The notes beneath the pieces are model-generated. The model had not been told where the DNA came from. It did no database searches and saw only the letters and a program-made list of their open reading frames with translations. Both the position numbers and the translations under genes were made by a program. From Campylobacter concisus (GTDB lineage Bacteria; Campylobacterota; Campylobacteria; Campylobacterales; Campylobacteraceae), in the NCBI RefSeq assembly GCF_002913225.1, contig NZ_PPAW01000001.1:1-52453 (forward strand): DNA of 52,453 bases, written 5' to 3'. The first letter of the stretch is position 1, and each line of letters starts with the position of its first letter. Shown here piece after piece: positions 27,334 through 35,023 of the stretch.

Positions 27334-28793
27334 TGAACAAGGCAAAAAAAGCTTACGATGAAATTCCTTATTTCTCAGCTGCATTTAGCGACTGCTCGCC
27401 TGTTAGGATAGAGGCGGTTGCTAAATTTTTAGGCTTAAAGGCGGCAAATTTAAAAGACGCTAGAGTGCTTGAGCTTGGCTCATCATACGGCGGCAACATC
27501 TTGCCATTTGCAGCTTCACACAAAGAGGCAAAGGTCGTTGGCATCGACATCTCAAGCCACCAAGTAGAAGAGGGCAACAAGATCGCAAAGAAGATGGGTT
27601 TAAAAAATTTCACCCTTCTTGAGCGCGACTTTTTGCACATGAATGAGCACGATATCAAAGAGCTTGGCGAGTTTGACTACATCATCGCCCACGGCGTTTA
27701 TAGCTGGGTGAGCCCAAACGTGAGAGACGCGCTGCTAGCTACGATAAAAGCGCTACTTAGCAAGGACGGCATCGCCTACGTCTCTTATAACACCTACCCA
27801 GGCTGGAAAAGCCTTGATATCTTAAGAGATTTCATGCTTTTTGCGAGCGCAAATAGGGGCGATAAAGACTCACTTCCTCACGTCAAAGAAGAGCTAAATT
27901 TCTTGCAGGATTATTTGAAATTTAGCCTGCAAAACCAAAGCGACGTCGTCTATAAAGACAGCATGAAACTGCTTTTGACGCAGCTAAATTTCTTGCAAGG
28001 CATCATCGCAAAGGGGAGTGATTATTACATTTTGCACGACTTTTTGGAGGCGAGTAACGAGCCAACTTACTTTCATAAATTTGCTAGGCACATCGATAAA
28101 CACGGACTTTGCTACGTCATAGACGCCTCGCTAAACGATATCTTTGCAAGCTCGACTGGGATCTACCGATTTGACGCGCACATCGAGCAAAGCTACAACA
28201 CTCGCATTAAAAAAGAGCAGCTAAACGACTTTTTGTTTAATAGATCCTTTAGAAAAAGCCTCATCGCTCATAAAGAAAGGCTTGAAGGCGCTGATGATTT
28301 TGACGCGGTGCTTGGAGAGAGCGAGCTAAATAGCCTAAATTTTGCCTACTTTAGCGAACAGCCAAGGACAAAAACGCAAGAAATTTTAAGCAAGGCCTAT
28401 CCGCAAAGTCTAAATTTAAGTGAAGTAAAGGCTGCACTTGGTGAAAGCGAGAGCGAAGCATTTATGGGGCTACTTGAAATTTTAAACGATCAAAACACTA
28501 AAATTTCATCATCAAAACTTATTGCGCTTGATTATGAGCCTAAAAAAACTAGGCTAAAGCCTAGAGCTGCGGCCTATCTAGGGTATTTTTTGGAGGATAG
28601 TTTGCCAGTTATTTCTTTGGCAAACGAGCTAAATGGCAAGTTAAATTTAAGCGTTGAAGAGATCAAAGCCGCCTTGAAATTTGACGGCAAGACCAGCTTT
28701 AAAGAGATCGCAAAGGGCGTAAATTTAAGTGAAAATGAGCTAAAAGAGCTTGCTTTTAAACTAAGCGAAGCCTACTTTTTTGAAGAAATTTAA
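27333..28793 (+). CDS. class I SAM-dependent methyltransferase with methyltransferase-regulatory domain
   Basis: A 486-residue protein. The N-terminal methyltransferase domain is clear: RVLELGSSYGGNILPFA (SAM motif I, about 44-60), VVGIDISSHQVEEGNKIAK, FDYIIAHGVYSWV and YVSYNTYPGWK. The middle matches the pattern of the methyltransferase regulatory domain found in protein-lysine methyltransferases of Rickettsia and in many proteobacterial homologues. The C-terminal roughly 100 residues look like a winged-helix domain with repeated LANELNGKLNLSVEEI type helices. The target is unknown; a protein substrate is inference from the family. It overlaps serC by one base and ends at a hairpin shared with the convergent permease gene. 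Confidence 0.75.
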   Translation: MNKAKKAYDEIPYFSAAFSDCSPVRIEAVAKFLGLKAANLKDARVLELGSSYGGNILPFAASHKEAKVVGIDISSHQVEEGNKIAKKMGLKNFTLLERDFLHMNEHDIKELGEFDYIIAHGVYSWVSPNVRDALLATIKALLSKDGIAYVSYNTYPGWKSLDILRDFMLFASANRGDKDSLPHVKEELNFLQDYLKFSLQNQSDVVYKDSMKLLLTQLNFLQGIIAKGSDYYILHDFLEASNEPTYFHKFARHIDKHGLCYVIDASLNDIFASSTGIYRFDAHIEQSYNTRIKKEQLNDFLFNRSFRKSLIAHKERLEGADDFDAVLGESELNSLNFAYFSEQPRTKTQEILSKAYPQSLNLSEVKAALGESESEAFMGLLEILNDQNTKISSSKLIALDYEPKKTRLKPRAAAYLGYFLEDSLPVISLANELNGKLNLSVEEIKAALKFDGKTSFKEIAKGVNLSENELKELAFKLSEAYFFEEI

Positions 28794-28825
28794 AAAAAGA
28801 GCGTGGCAAATTTAGTCATGCTCTT
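28790..28825 (-). terminator. terminator hairpin between convergent genes
   Basis: AAGAGCGTG (28797-28805) pairs with CATGCTCTT (28817-28825), with one G-T wobble. Read on the minus strand the stem is followed by a T tract (the AAAAAAA at 28791-28797), so it mainly serves the TauE/SafE gene whose stop lies in it. Confidence 0.6.
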
Positions 28826-29564
28826 ACTCAAAAAACATATCTTTTAATATCAAACATATCATCGCTATGTAAAAGACCAAAAACCATTTTTTAAGTGTTT
28901 TTTTGTCGGTATTTTGCGTCTTTTTGGTGCCAAAGTATGCGCCGATGAGCGAGCCAAGACCTAAAAATGTACCCTCAGCGTATGAGATGTGACCATTTAG
29001 TGAGAGTGAGGTGAAGCCGGCAATGGCTGCAAACATAACGAAAAACACGCCCATAGAAACGGCTTTTTTTAGCTCATAGCGTAAAAAGCCTACCAAGATC
29101 GGCGCGATAAAGACGCCTCCGCCGATGCCGATGCTAATAGCAAAAACGCCAACAAAAATGCCAACTAAAAATAGCAAAAAGAGTGAATTATTCGCATTTG
29201 AGCCGTCGCTGTTTGGTGAAAAGTATAGCTTTATAAGTGAAAAGACAAAAGTTGCTAGAAGCATAGACTCAAGTAAGAGTGCAGGCGCGTGCGATACGAT
29301 GATACCGCTAAAACTTGCCCCCACAAGACCCCCAAGTCCCAAAAATACGCCGCGGTTTAGCTTTAAAAGTCCAGCTTTGTAGTTTAGATACGAGCCAAAT
29401 GTCGCGCTAAAGATCATCTGCATGACGCTTATGCCAATGGCAGTTTTGACGTCGTATCCAAAGGCGACCATGATAGGAACGACGACCGTGCCGCCACCGA
29501 TGCCAAAAAAACCAGCGATGTAACCAACGCCGATACCTAATATAAAAAGTTCTACAAAAAGCAT
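28824..29564 (-). CDS. TauE/SafE-family permease (sulfite/organosulfur exporter family)
   Basis: A 246-residue integral membrane protein with about eight hydrophobic segments. The two half-repeats carry the family motif: GFFGIGGGTVVVPIM near residue 20 and IGIGGGVFIAPILVGF near residue 145. Family members move sulfite, sulfoacetate, taurine-derived compounds or other anions; the substrate cannot be read from the sequence. A good ribosome-binding site (GGGAG) precedes the ATG. It stands alone on the minus strand, convergent with the methyltransferase gene and divergent from trpE. Confidence 0.85.
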   Translation of the reverse strand: MLFVELFILGIGVGYIAGFFGIGGGTVVVPIMVAFGYDVKTAIGISVMQMIFSATFGSYLNYKAGLLKLNRGVFLGLGGLVGASFSGIIVSHAPALLLESMLLATFVFSLIKLYFSPNSDGSNANNSLFLLFLVGIFVGVFAISIGIGGGVFIAPILVGFLRYELKKAVSMGVFFVMFAAIAGFTSLSLNGHISYAEGTFLGLGSLIGAYFGTKKTQNTDKKTLKKWFLVFYIAMICLILKDMFFE

Positions 29565-29678
29565 TTTTTCTCCCTTGACTGGTGCAAATTTTAGCCAAGG
29601 GGCTCTTAAAAAAATAGTAAAAAAGGCGTAAATTTAAAAATTTAACCAAAATTCTAAAAAGTAAAAGCGAAAATTTTT

Positions 29679-29684
29679 TATAAT
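29679..29684 (+). promoter_or_regulatory. -10 box (TATAAT) for trpE
   Basis: TTTTTTATAATCAAT lies 25 bases before the trpE start, preceded by an A/T-rich stretch. Confidence 0.6.
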
Positions 29685-29708
29685 CAATAAAAATTTAAAA
29701 GGAAAAAG

Positions 29709-30980
29709 ATGCTCTTAGAACAACCACTTTTTTATTATGAAGCGATCAGAGAGAAATTTAAAAATAGCTACCTAGCTGAAGACAAGACGCAGACGATAAT
29801 CGGTATCGACTGCGAATATATCGACGAAAAAGATATGGACTTTTACGGACTTAGAAGCTACTTTGATACTAATCGTAGCAGATCACTCGCACCTTTTGCA
29901 GGGCTTTTTGGCGTTTTTGCTTATGATGGCGTGAGATATTTTGAGTATATCGGCGAAGAGAAAACTAAAAAATATGAATTTCCAAAATTTATCTACGCCG
30001 ATGCTAAAGCATATCTGCACTTTGATAAGATGAGTAAAATTTACACTTTTTATGGAGATAAAGAGAGGTATTATGACTTTTTGTTAAATTTAAAGGCTGA
30101 GCACAGGGGCGAAAAAGAGTGTGAATTTAGCATAAAAACTGATCTTAGTAGCGAGAAGAAACACTTTGAGGATATGGTTGAGGTGGCAAAAGAGTACATA
30201 AGAAGTGGCGATGTTTTCCAAGTGGTGCTTGGCGAACTGCTTGAAATTTCAACGAATATGGATAGTCTGGACTTTTATAAAAAGCTAGCTGCCGCAAATC
30301 CAAGCCCATATATGTTTCATTTTCCTACGCCTTATGGCGACGTAGTTGGCTCGTCGCCTGAGCTTGTTTTTGAGATGAAAAGTGAGCAAATTTTTGTAGC
30401 ACCAATTGCTGGCACAAGACCAAGAGGGGGCGATGCAAATGCTGACGTGGCACTTGAAAATGAGCTTTTAAGCGACGAAAAGGAGCTAGCTGAGCACAAG
30501 ATGCTAATCGATCTTGCAAGAAATGACATCGGCAGGGTCTCAGAGCCAAAGAGCGTGGCGGTAAAAAATGCGATGCATATCCAGAAATTTGAAAAAGTGA
30601 TGCACATCGTTAGCGACGTCTATGGCAAGTGCGCTAGGGAGCTTAATCTTTTTGATGTGCTAGCTAGCATCTTCCCGGCTGGCACGTTAAGCGGTGCGCC
30701 AAAGATCAGAGCGATGCAGATAATCAATGAGCTTGAAATTTTTGAGCGAAATATCTATGGCGGGGGCATTGGATTTTTGCATTTTAATGGCGACGCACAG
30801 GTGGCGATCCTCATCCGCTCAGCCATCTTTGTGCCAGCTAAAAACGGCTTTAGTGACGTCTTTGTCGGAGCTGGAGCTGGCATAGTCTATGACTCAAAAA
30901 GCGAAAAAGAGTATGCTGAAATTTGCCACAAACGAGCCAGCGTGGTAAATGTCTTTAAAAACAGCGCAAAAGAGGTTTAA
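29709..30980 (+). CDS. trpE: anthranilate synthase component I
   Basis: A 423-residue chorismate-binding enzyme. The catalytic domain is complete: GDVFQVVLGELLEIS, NPSPYMFHF, GSSPELVFEM, PIAGTRPRGGD, HKMLIDLARNDIGRV, FPAGTLSGAPKIRAMQII and GAGAGIVYDS. The Ala in PIAGTR is typical of TrpE, where PabB has Lys, so TrpE is preferred. The N-terminal region is shorter than in E. coli TrpE and I cannot see the LLES-type tryptophan-binding motif, so feedback control may differ. No trpG/trpD follows; the next DNA is unrelated, so the amidotransferase partner must be elsewhere. It lies behind its own promoter and before a hairpin at 30982-31010. Confidence 0.82.
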   Translation: MLLEQPLFYYEAIREKFKNSYLAEDKTQTIIGIDCEYIDEKDMDFYGLRSYFDTNRSRSLAPFAGLFGVFAYDGVRYFEYIGEEKTKKYEFPKFIYADAKAYLHFDKMSKIYTFYGDKERYYDFLLNLKAEHRGEKECEFSIKTDLSSEKKHFEDMVEVAKEYIRSGDVFQVVLGELLEISTNMDSLDFYKKLAAANPSPYMFHFPTPYGDVVGSSPELVFEMKSEQIFVAPIAGTRPRGGDANADVALENELLSDEKELAEHKMLIDLARNDIGRVSEPKSVAVKNAMHIQKFEKVMHIVSDVYGKCARELNLFDVLASIFPAGTLSGAPKIRAMQIINELEIFERNIYGGGIGFLHFNGDAQVAILIRSAIFVPAKNGFSDVFVGAGAGIVYDSKSEKEYAEICHKRASVVNVFKNSAKEV

Positions 30981-30981
30981 A

Positions 30982-31010
30982 TTTAAAGTCACGCAAGTGA
31001 AAACTTTAAA
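30982..31010 (+). terminator. hairpin after trpE, possible terminator
   Basis: TTTAAAGT (30982-30989) pairs with ACTTTAAA (31003-31010), and an inner CAC-GCAA-GTG forms a tetraloop. It starts two bases after the trpE stop codon. A T tract is lacking, so termination is not certain. A second small hairpin (TTTCC-GCAA-GGAAA) lies at 31060-31073. Confidence 0.4.
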
Positions 31011-31132
31011 AATAAAAGGATAAAATAGCCAGTTAAGCGATGAAAAACATAAATTTTCATTTCCGCAAGGAAAATTTAGAAAAAATGACTTGTTTTTAAA
31101 GCTTAAATCTAAAAAATATAAAAGGAAAGTAT

Positions 31133-31509
31133 ATGAAAAAAGTTTCATTATTAGCATTGAGTGGCATTATGACACTATCATTACTCGGATGCGATGGGGG
31201 GGGGTGGCGCATAGCCTAAAAGAAGTATGCGACAATCCAAAAAAACAATACGAAAGTCTGGAAGCAAACGTATATTATAAATTTATAGAATTTGCAATAG
31301 GACCAGGTGAAGATTCCCCAAAAGGAAGTTATGTAAGATTTTATGATGCAAATGGAAATGAAAAAATATATATCCACCAAAATCCAAGTAACACAATGGG
31401 ATATGACATAAAATATACAAAAAAGGAAGGAGAAATTTTTAAATTAAAGGGAGAACTTCCAAAATGTATTGGTGGTAGCGTTATCGTAAAACTAATAAGA
31501 GCAGAATAA
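31133..31509 (+). CDS. phase-variable lipoprotein, OFF in this sequence (frame broken at a G9 tract)
   Basis: ATG 31133, behind AAAGGAAAG, encodes MKKVSLLALSGIMTLSLLGC, a textbook lipoprotein signal peptide with lipobox LLGC, then DGGG. The Gly codons lie in a run of nine G (31196-31204); after it this frame stops at TAA 31217. The next frame is open from upstream of 31133 to TAA 31507-31509 and after the tract encodes about 100 residues (VAHSLKEVCDNPKKQYESLE onward), with charged and aromatic residues typical of a small secreted domain. One more G (G10), or two fewer (G7), joins the signal peptide to the body, giving about 125 residues. I do not recognise the body. The DNA is more AT-rich than its neighbours. 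A homopolymer sequencing error is the main alternative. Confidence 0.75.
31196..31204 (+). repeat. poly-G tract (G9), candidate slipped-strand phase-variation switch
   Basis: Nine consecutive G directly after the lipobox Cys-Asp codons. Tracts of 8-12 G are the standard contingency repeats of Campylobacter. It is the only G or C run this long that I noticed in the window. Confidence 0.85.
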
Positions 31510-31519
31510 AAACAATAGT

Positions 31520-31552
31520 AGTATCTTACTATCAGACGAATAGTAAGATACT
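31520..31552 (+). terminator. hairpin after the phase-variable lipoprotein gene
   Basis: A perfect 13-bp stem (31520-31532 with 31540-31552) with a 7-base loop, 11 bases after the lipoprotein stop. It is followed by TTAAAAAA, so the T tract is poor, but the stem is strong. Confidence 0.6.
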
Positions 31553-31570
31553 TTAAAAAAGGTAGCTAAA

Positions 31571-31861
31571 ATGTCAGGGCAAAATTTAATCCTAGCCATA
31601 ACGATCCTATTTTTGGTGGGTGCGCTAAACGTTGGCAAGATGAAATTTAGCTTTGATGAGCGCATTCAAACAAATGCTATGGCAAATTTTACGCAAATTT
31701 ATGAGTATGAAAATTTACATATCAAAAAAGGTGAGCGTCTTGGAAATTTCGAGCTTGGTTCGACCATCGTCATACTTAGCGAAAAAGATGCGATCGAGTA
31801 TAATCTCTTTGAAAACAAAGAGCTTAAATTTGCTGAAGCTATCGGTAGGATAAAAGAGTAA
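31571..31861 (+). pseudogene. psd: phosphatidylserine decarboxylase, C-terminal remnant
   Basis: The 96-residue frame contains LVGALNVGKMKFSFDERIQT, FTQIYEY, KKGERLGNFELGSTIVIL and KFAEAIGRI. These match the last third of campylobacterial and Helicobacter Psd, including the GST site at which the proenzyme is cut to form the pyruvoyl group. A full Psd is about 265 residues, so roughly 180 N-terminal residues, including the membrane-binding part and the Asp/His of the self-cleaving triad, are missing. Similarity begins at about residue 15; the first residues (MSGQNLILAITIL) look unrelated. The upstream DNA is the phase-variable lipoprotein gene. A weak ribosome-binding site (AAAGG) precedes the ATG, so a peptide could be made, but it cannot be an active decarboxylase. 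Confidence 0.85.
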
Positions 31862-31874
31862 AATTGATCCAAAG

Positions 31875-31902
31875 CTAGCCTAATGCCAAATTTACAGGCT
31901 AG
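31875..31902 (+). terminator. possible terminator after the psd remnant
   Basis: CTAGCCT (31875-31881) pairs with AGGCTAG (31896-31902), followed by TTAAATTTCTATTTTTG. The remaining DNA to 32143 is AT-rich and I see no gene in it on either strand. Confidence 0.4.
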
Positions 31903-32143
31903 TTAAATTTCTATTTTTGCCTATACCGTTTTAAGAATAAATTTGATCTACTATCGGCTTAAATAAATTCAAAAACCTGCAAATCCTTAGCTAGAATTTG
32001 ATTAAAATCGCTTTGCCAAAAATGCAAGCTACATTAAATCAAAGTGGCAAATTTACCAGCAAAAATTTAAATTTTATATCACATAAATTTACTAAAGATG
32101 CAAGCCTAGAAATTTAGTTTAAATTTACAAGCTAGTTAAACAC

Positions 32144-35023
32144 TCAACTCTTAAATTTTATAAACTTAAAGTTGTTCTTTAGTTCATTTTGGGTCGAATT
32201 TATCTCGCTAAGCTCTGATTTTACGAAGTTTGTAAGCTCTATCTTGCTCACACTTGGAGATAGGATTTTTATATACTCTTTTTGATTTTTAAGCTCCAAG
32301 TTGTTGCTAAAAAGTAGCACTCTAGCATCTAGCTTTAGCCCCGATCTAAGCTCAGATATCGTGGCTATTAGCTCTTTTATATCAAAACCCTCCGCTGCTT
32401 CATCCACAAGCGCTAGCGAGCAAGGTTTTGTCTTTATCTTTATCAAAAGCTCGCTAAAGCTATTTGCGATCTCAAGCGTGTTTTGAAACTCACCAAGAGC
32501 GCCAGCAAATATCTTATTTTCAAGCTTCGTACTCTTGTAAATTACTATATTTTCATTTTTGCTAAAGTATCTATTTTCTTTGCTTGGCTTATAGTTTTTG
32601 ATAAATTTAGGCAAAATTTGATTTAGATCATCTTTGCTAAAAGGCTTTCTGATCTTCTCATCAAAAGCAGGTAGCAGCTCTCTTTCAGGGATATTTGAGG
32701 TGTTTGAGACCACAGCGACTAAATTTATCTTCTCTTCTTGTAGCGATCTTATCTCTTTTACGAAATTTGCCACGCCATTTTCAAAAAATGAAGCATCGAT
32801 AAAAACAGCGTTAAACCTATTTAAAAGTAGTGCTTGCTTAAGCTCTTTATGGCTGCTAACGCCTATGACTTCGCAGTCTAAGAAGCTAAAAGCGCGCGAA
32901 AACATCTCAAGACTAAGCGGATTTTTATCGCATAGTAAAAAGAGCACTTTCTCTTCAGCCAAGCTCTCGCCCTTGTTCTTCTCCATATAGACAAGCCGCG
33001 CAACGCTAAGTGGTGTGAGCGGATCTTTTAGCAAGACTGCATTTTTTATATTTATATTTTTACTCGCACTCTGCCTTGCAAAGACGATGTCGTAGTTTTT
33101 CGCTAGTGCTTGGTTGTTTGAGATAATATTTTGAAACCTAAGCCCCATATCTTCTAAAGTAGCTGCGAAAAATTCATTGTATTTTGCATTTATATCAGGC
33201 AGATATGCGATCCTTAGCTCGTGATTTAGGCTGAAATTTTGCAGTTTTTGCACCTTTTTTAGGCTAAGGATAAATTTAAACTCATTGCCAGCTCCGCCAA
33301 GCGTGCTTATATCAAGGCTTGAGTTAAAAAGCTTTAGATAAAAGCTAGCAAGTCTTAGATAAAACTCGCTCTCTTCGTCATTTATCTCATTTTCATCTTC
33401 TGCGTTTAAAGCTTTTATCTGCTCTTCATTTATGAAAATTTGATTTGTCCTTATCTTTGTTTCGATGAGTAAAAGACCGCTTTGACTAAGGGCGTCGCTG
33501 ACATTTTTTATCTCTACTATCAAGTTGGCAAATTTATCGCATTTTGTCACGATAGCTTGCATGATAGAGCTAAAGACGACGCTTATCTTTTCGCTATCCC
33601 CCTCTAGCTCGTCGCTAATGTTTGCATCAAGATAGGTTAAGAAATTTAGCTTTTTCTCTTGCGTGAAAGGTATCTGTGCTTCAAGTATGTTTGAAAATAG
33701 AATTTGTGGGTTAAATGGCTTTAAATTTAGTCCAACTTCGCCATTTTTGCTATCAAGCAAGCCTTTTATATTGCTATAATTTATCGCGATTATCTGGCTA
33801 TTTTTTTCTAAATTTTCAAAAACTAGCTCATTTTTTACCACATTTTCATCTTTTTTAAGTGTAGCGACCGAGCTAAAGATCTGCTCTTTTGATTGATAAA
33901 ATTTCTTACTTAGCCTAACAAGCAGTCTATCTTTTATCGCTGCAAAGCTTTTTTCTTGCTCATATTTTTGAAGTAGCTCTTTATATAGCGCGATGAAGTT
34001 TTCTATTAAATTTTGTGGGTTTCTATCCCCCCTTTTTAAAACCTCATCTCTTACAAGCTTCATTTTTTGGTTTAAATTTTCTAGATCTTTTAGCCAGATG
34101 TATGTTTTATAGCCAGCATAAAAGAGCCAAAGCGATAGAAAAAACATCAAAAATGTTAGGCTAAGCACCTTTACTCTAAAGTTATCATTTAGTCTCTTTA
34201 GCTCGTCACTTAAGACATTTGCTATCTTGCTAAAGAGCTTGGCTCTATTGCTTTCAAAGGTATATATCTGCAAAATTTCATCACGTGTTAGCTCATTTTT
34301 TAGCTTTAGCTTAAGGCGGATCTCGTCATAGCCCTGAGAGGTCTCTATATTATCAAGCCTATCTATATCTCTTATTATGTTGTCTTTTATGTCGCCATTT
34401 GGGAGTAAATTTGCATTTATATCATTGTATTTAAGGCTATCTAGAGATTGTTTTAGCGAACTTTCGGTAATTTTTTCTTTACCCATAAGCACGGCTAAGA
34501 TGTGCTCTTTTGTGGTATTTACGTTTTGAAGCAGCTCATAGGTTCTGAGTAAAGAGAGTATATGACGCTTGATATCAATGTCTAAAGCAACATCTCTAAA
34601 TAAAATTTGCCCACTTTCAACAGCAGAATTTGCTAACTCAACAAAGCTAAGAAACGAGAGATTAGAGCTCTCCCAACTTGCATTTGCGTTTTTTAAAACT
34701 TCATTTAGCCTATCTCTTATCCTTTTATCATCTGGTGTGTTAGAAAGAGTGTTTGATAAACTTTTTACAAACAAATTCTTAGCAGCATTTGCCTCTCTTA
34801 AAGCCATCTCATCTTGTGGCGACCTAGTTTTTTCATATCTTTCGTAAGCAATTCTTTCTGAAACGATCGCATCTAAGGTTTTTCTTATCAAACTTTCTCT
34901 TTTTACCTCACTATTTATGCTATAAGAGATCCTAAATTTATCAAAGTAGAGTGCGCCATTATAAAAGCAAGTGATAGCAGCCAAAAATATCGGCAAAAGA
35001 ACCAAAAATTTACTAACTCTCAT
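32144..35023 (-). CDS. membrane-bound degenerate hybrid histidine kinase (pseudokinase) with three receiver-like domains
   Basis: A 959-residue protein. A membrane helix (about 6-26), an alpha-helical periplasmic domain of about 250 residues and a second helix (about 285-305) form a sensor half. The cytoplasmic half follows the hybrid-kinase order, but key residues are missing: the HisKA-like segment reads RLSKKFYQSKEQI with no His; the ATPase-like segment (about 435-590, with EGDSEKISVVFSSIMQAIV) lacks the N-box Asn and the DxGxG and GxGL glycines. A receiver-like domain (about 603-680) lacks its Asp (DIVFAR). The next (about 693-808) keeps Asp701, the acceptor Asp745 (FNAVFIDAS) and Lys795; a third (about 825-940) is divergent. 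Residue numbers count from TTG 35029. I prefer ATG 35023, which has AAAAAGG at 7 bases. It overlaps the upstream PAS/HPt-like gene by 11 bases. Confidence 0.75.
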   Translation of the reverse strand: MRVSKFLVLLPIFLAAITCFYNGALYFDKFRISYSINSEVKRESLIRKTLDAIVSERIAYERYEKTRSPQDEMALREANAAKNLFVKSLSNTLSNTPDDKRIRDRLNEVLKNANASWESSNLSFLSFVELANSAVESGQILFRDVALDIDIKRHILSLLRTYELLQNVNTTKEHILAVLMGKEKITESSLKQSLDSLKYNDINANLLPNGDIKDNIIRDIDRLDNIETSQGYDEIRLKLKLKNELTRDEILQIYTFESNRAKLFSKIANVLSDELKRLNDNFRVKVLSLTFLMFFLSLWLFYAGYKTYIWLKDLENLNQKMKLVRDEVLKRGDRNPQNLIENFIALYKELLQKYEQEKSFAAIKDRLLVRLSKKFYQSKEQIFSSVATLKKDENVVKNELVFENLEKNSQIIAINYSNIKGLLDSKNGEVGLNLKPFNPQILFSNILEAQIPFTQEKKLNFLTYLDANISDELEGDSEKISVVFSSIMQAIVTKCDKFANLIVEIKNVSDALSQSGLLLIETKIRTNQIFINEEQIKALNAEDENEINDEESEFYLRLASFYLKLFNSSLDISTLGGAGNEFKFILSLKKVQKLQNFSLNHELRIAYLPDINAKYNEFFAATLEDMGLRFQNIISNNQALAKNYDIVFARQSASKNINIKNAVLLKDPLTPLSVARLVYMEKNKGESLAEEKVLFLLCDKNPLSLEMFSRAFSFLDCEVIGVSSHKELKQALLLNRFNAVFIDASFFENGVANFVKEIRSLQEEKINLVAVVSNTSNIPERELLPAFDEKIRKPFSKDDLNQILPKFIKNYKPSKENRYFSKNENIVIYKSTKLENKIFAGALGEFQNTLEIANSFSELLIKIKTKPCSLALVDEAAEGFDIKELIATISELRSGLKLDARVLLFSNNLELKNQKEYIKILSPSVSKIELTNFVKSELSEINSTQNELKNNFKFIKFKS

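Noticed and set aside
31040-31099. 19-codon frame (MKNINFHFRKENLEKMTCF) before the lipoprotein gene
   Set aside because: There is no ribosome-binding site, it overlaps hairpins, and it has no recognisable feature.
31196-31204. G9 tract as a plain sequencing error
   Set aside because: It cannot be excluded, but even a one-base miscount would leave a nine- or ten-G contingency tract inside a lipoprotein gene, so the phase-variation reading stands either way.
31090-31509. A 139-residue protein starting at 31090 in a single open frame across the G tract
   Set aside because: Its first 40 residues are the out-of-frame reading of a ribosome-binding site and a lipoprotein signal peptide; the start at 31133 in the neighbouring frame is far better supported.
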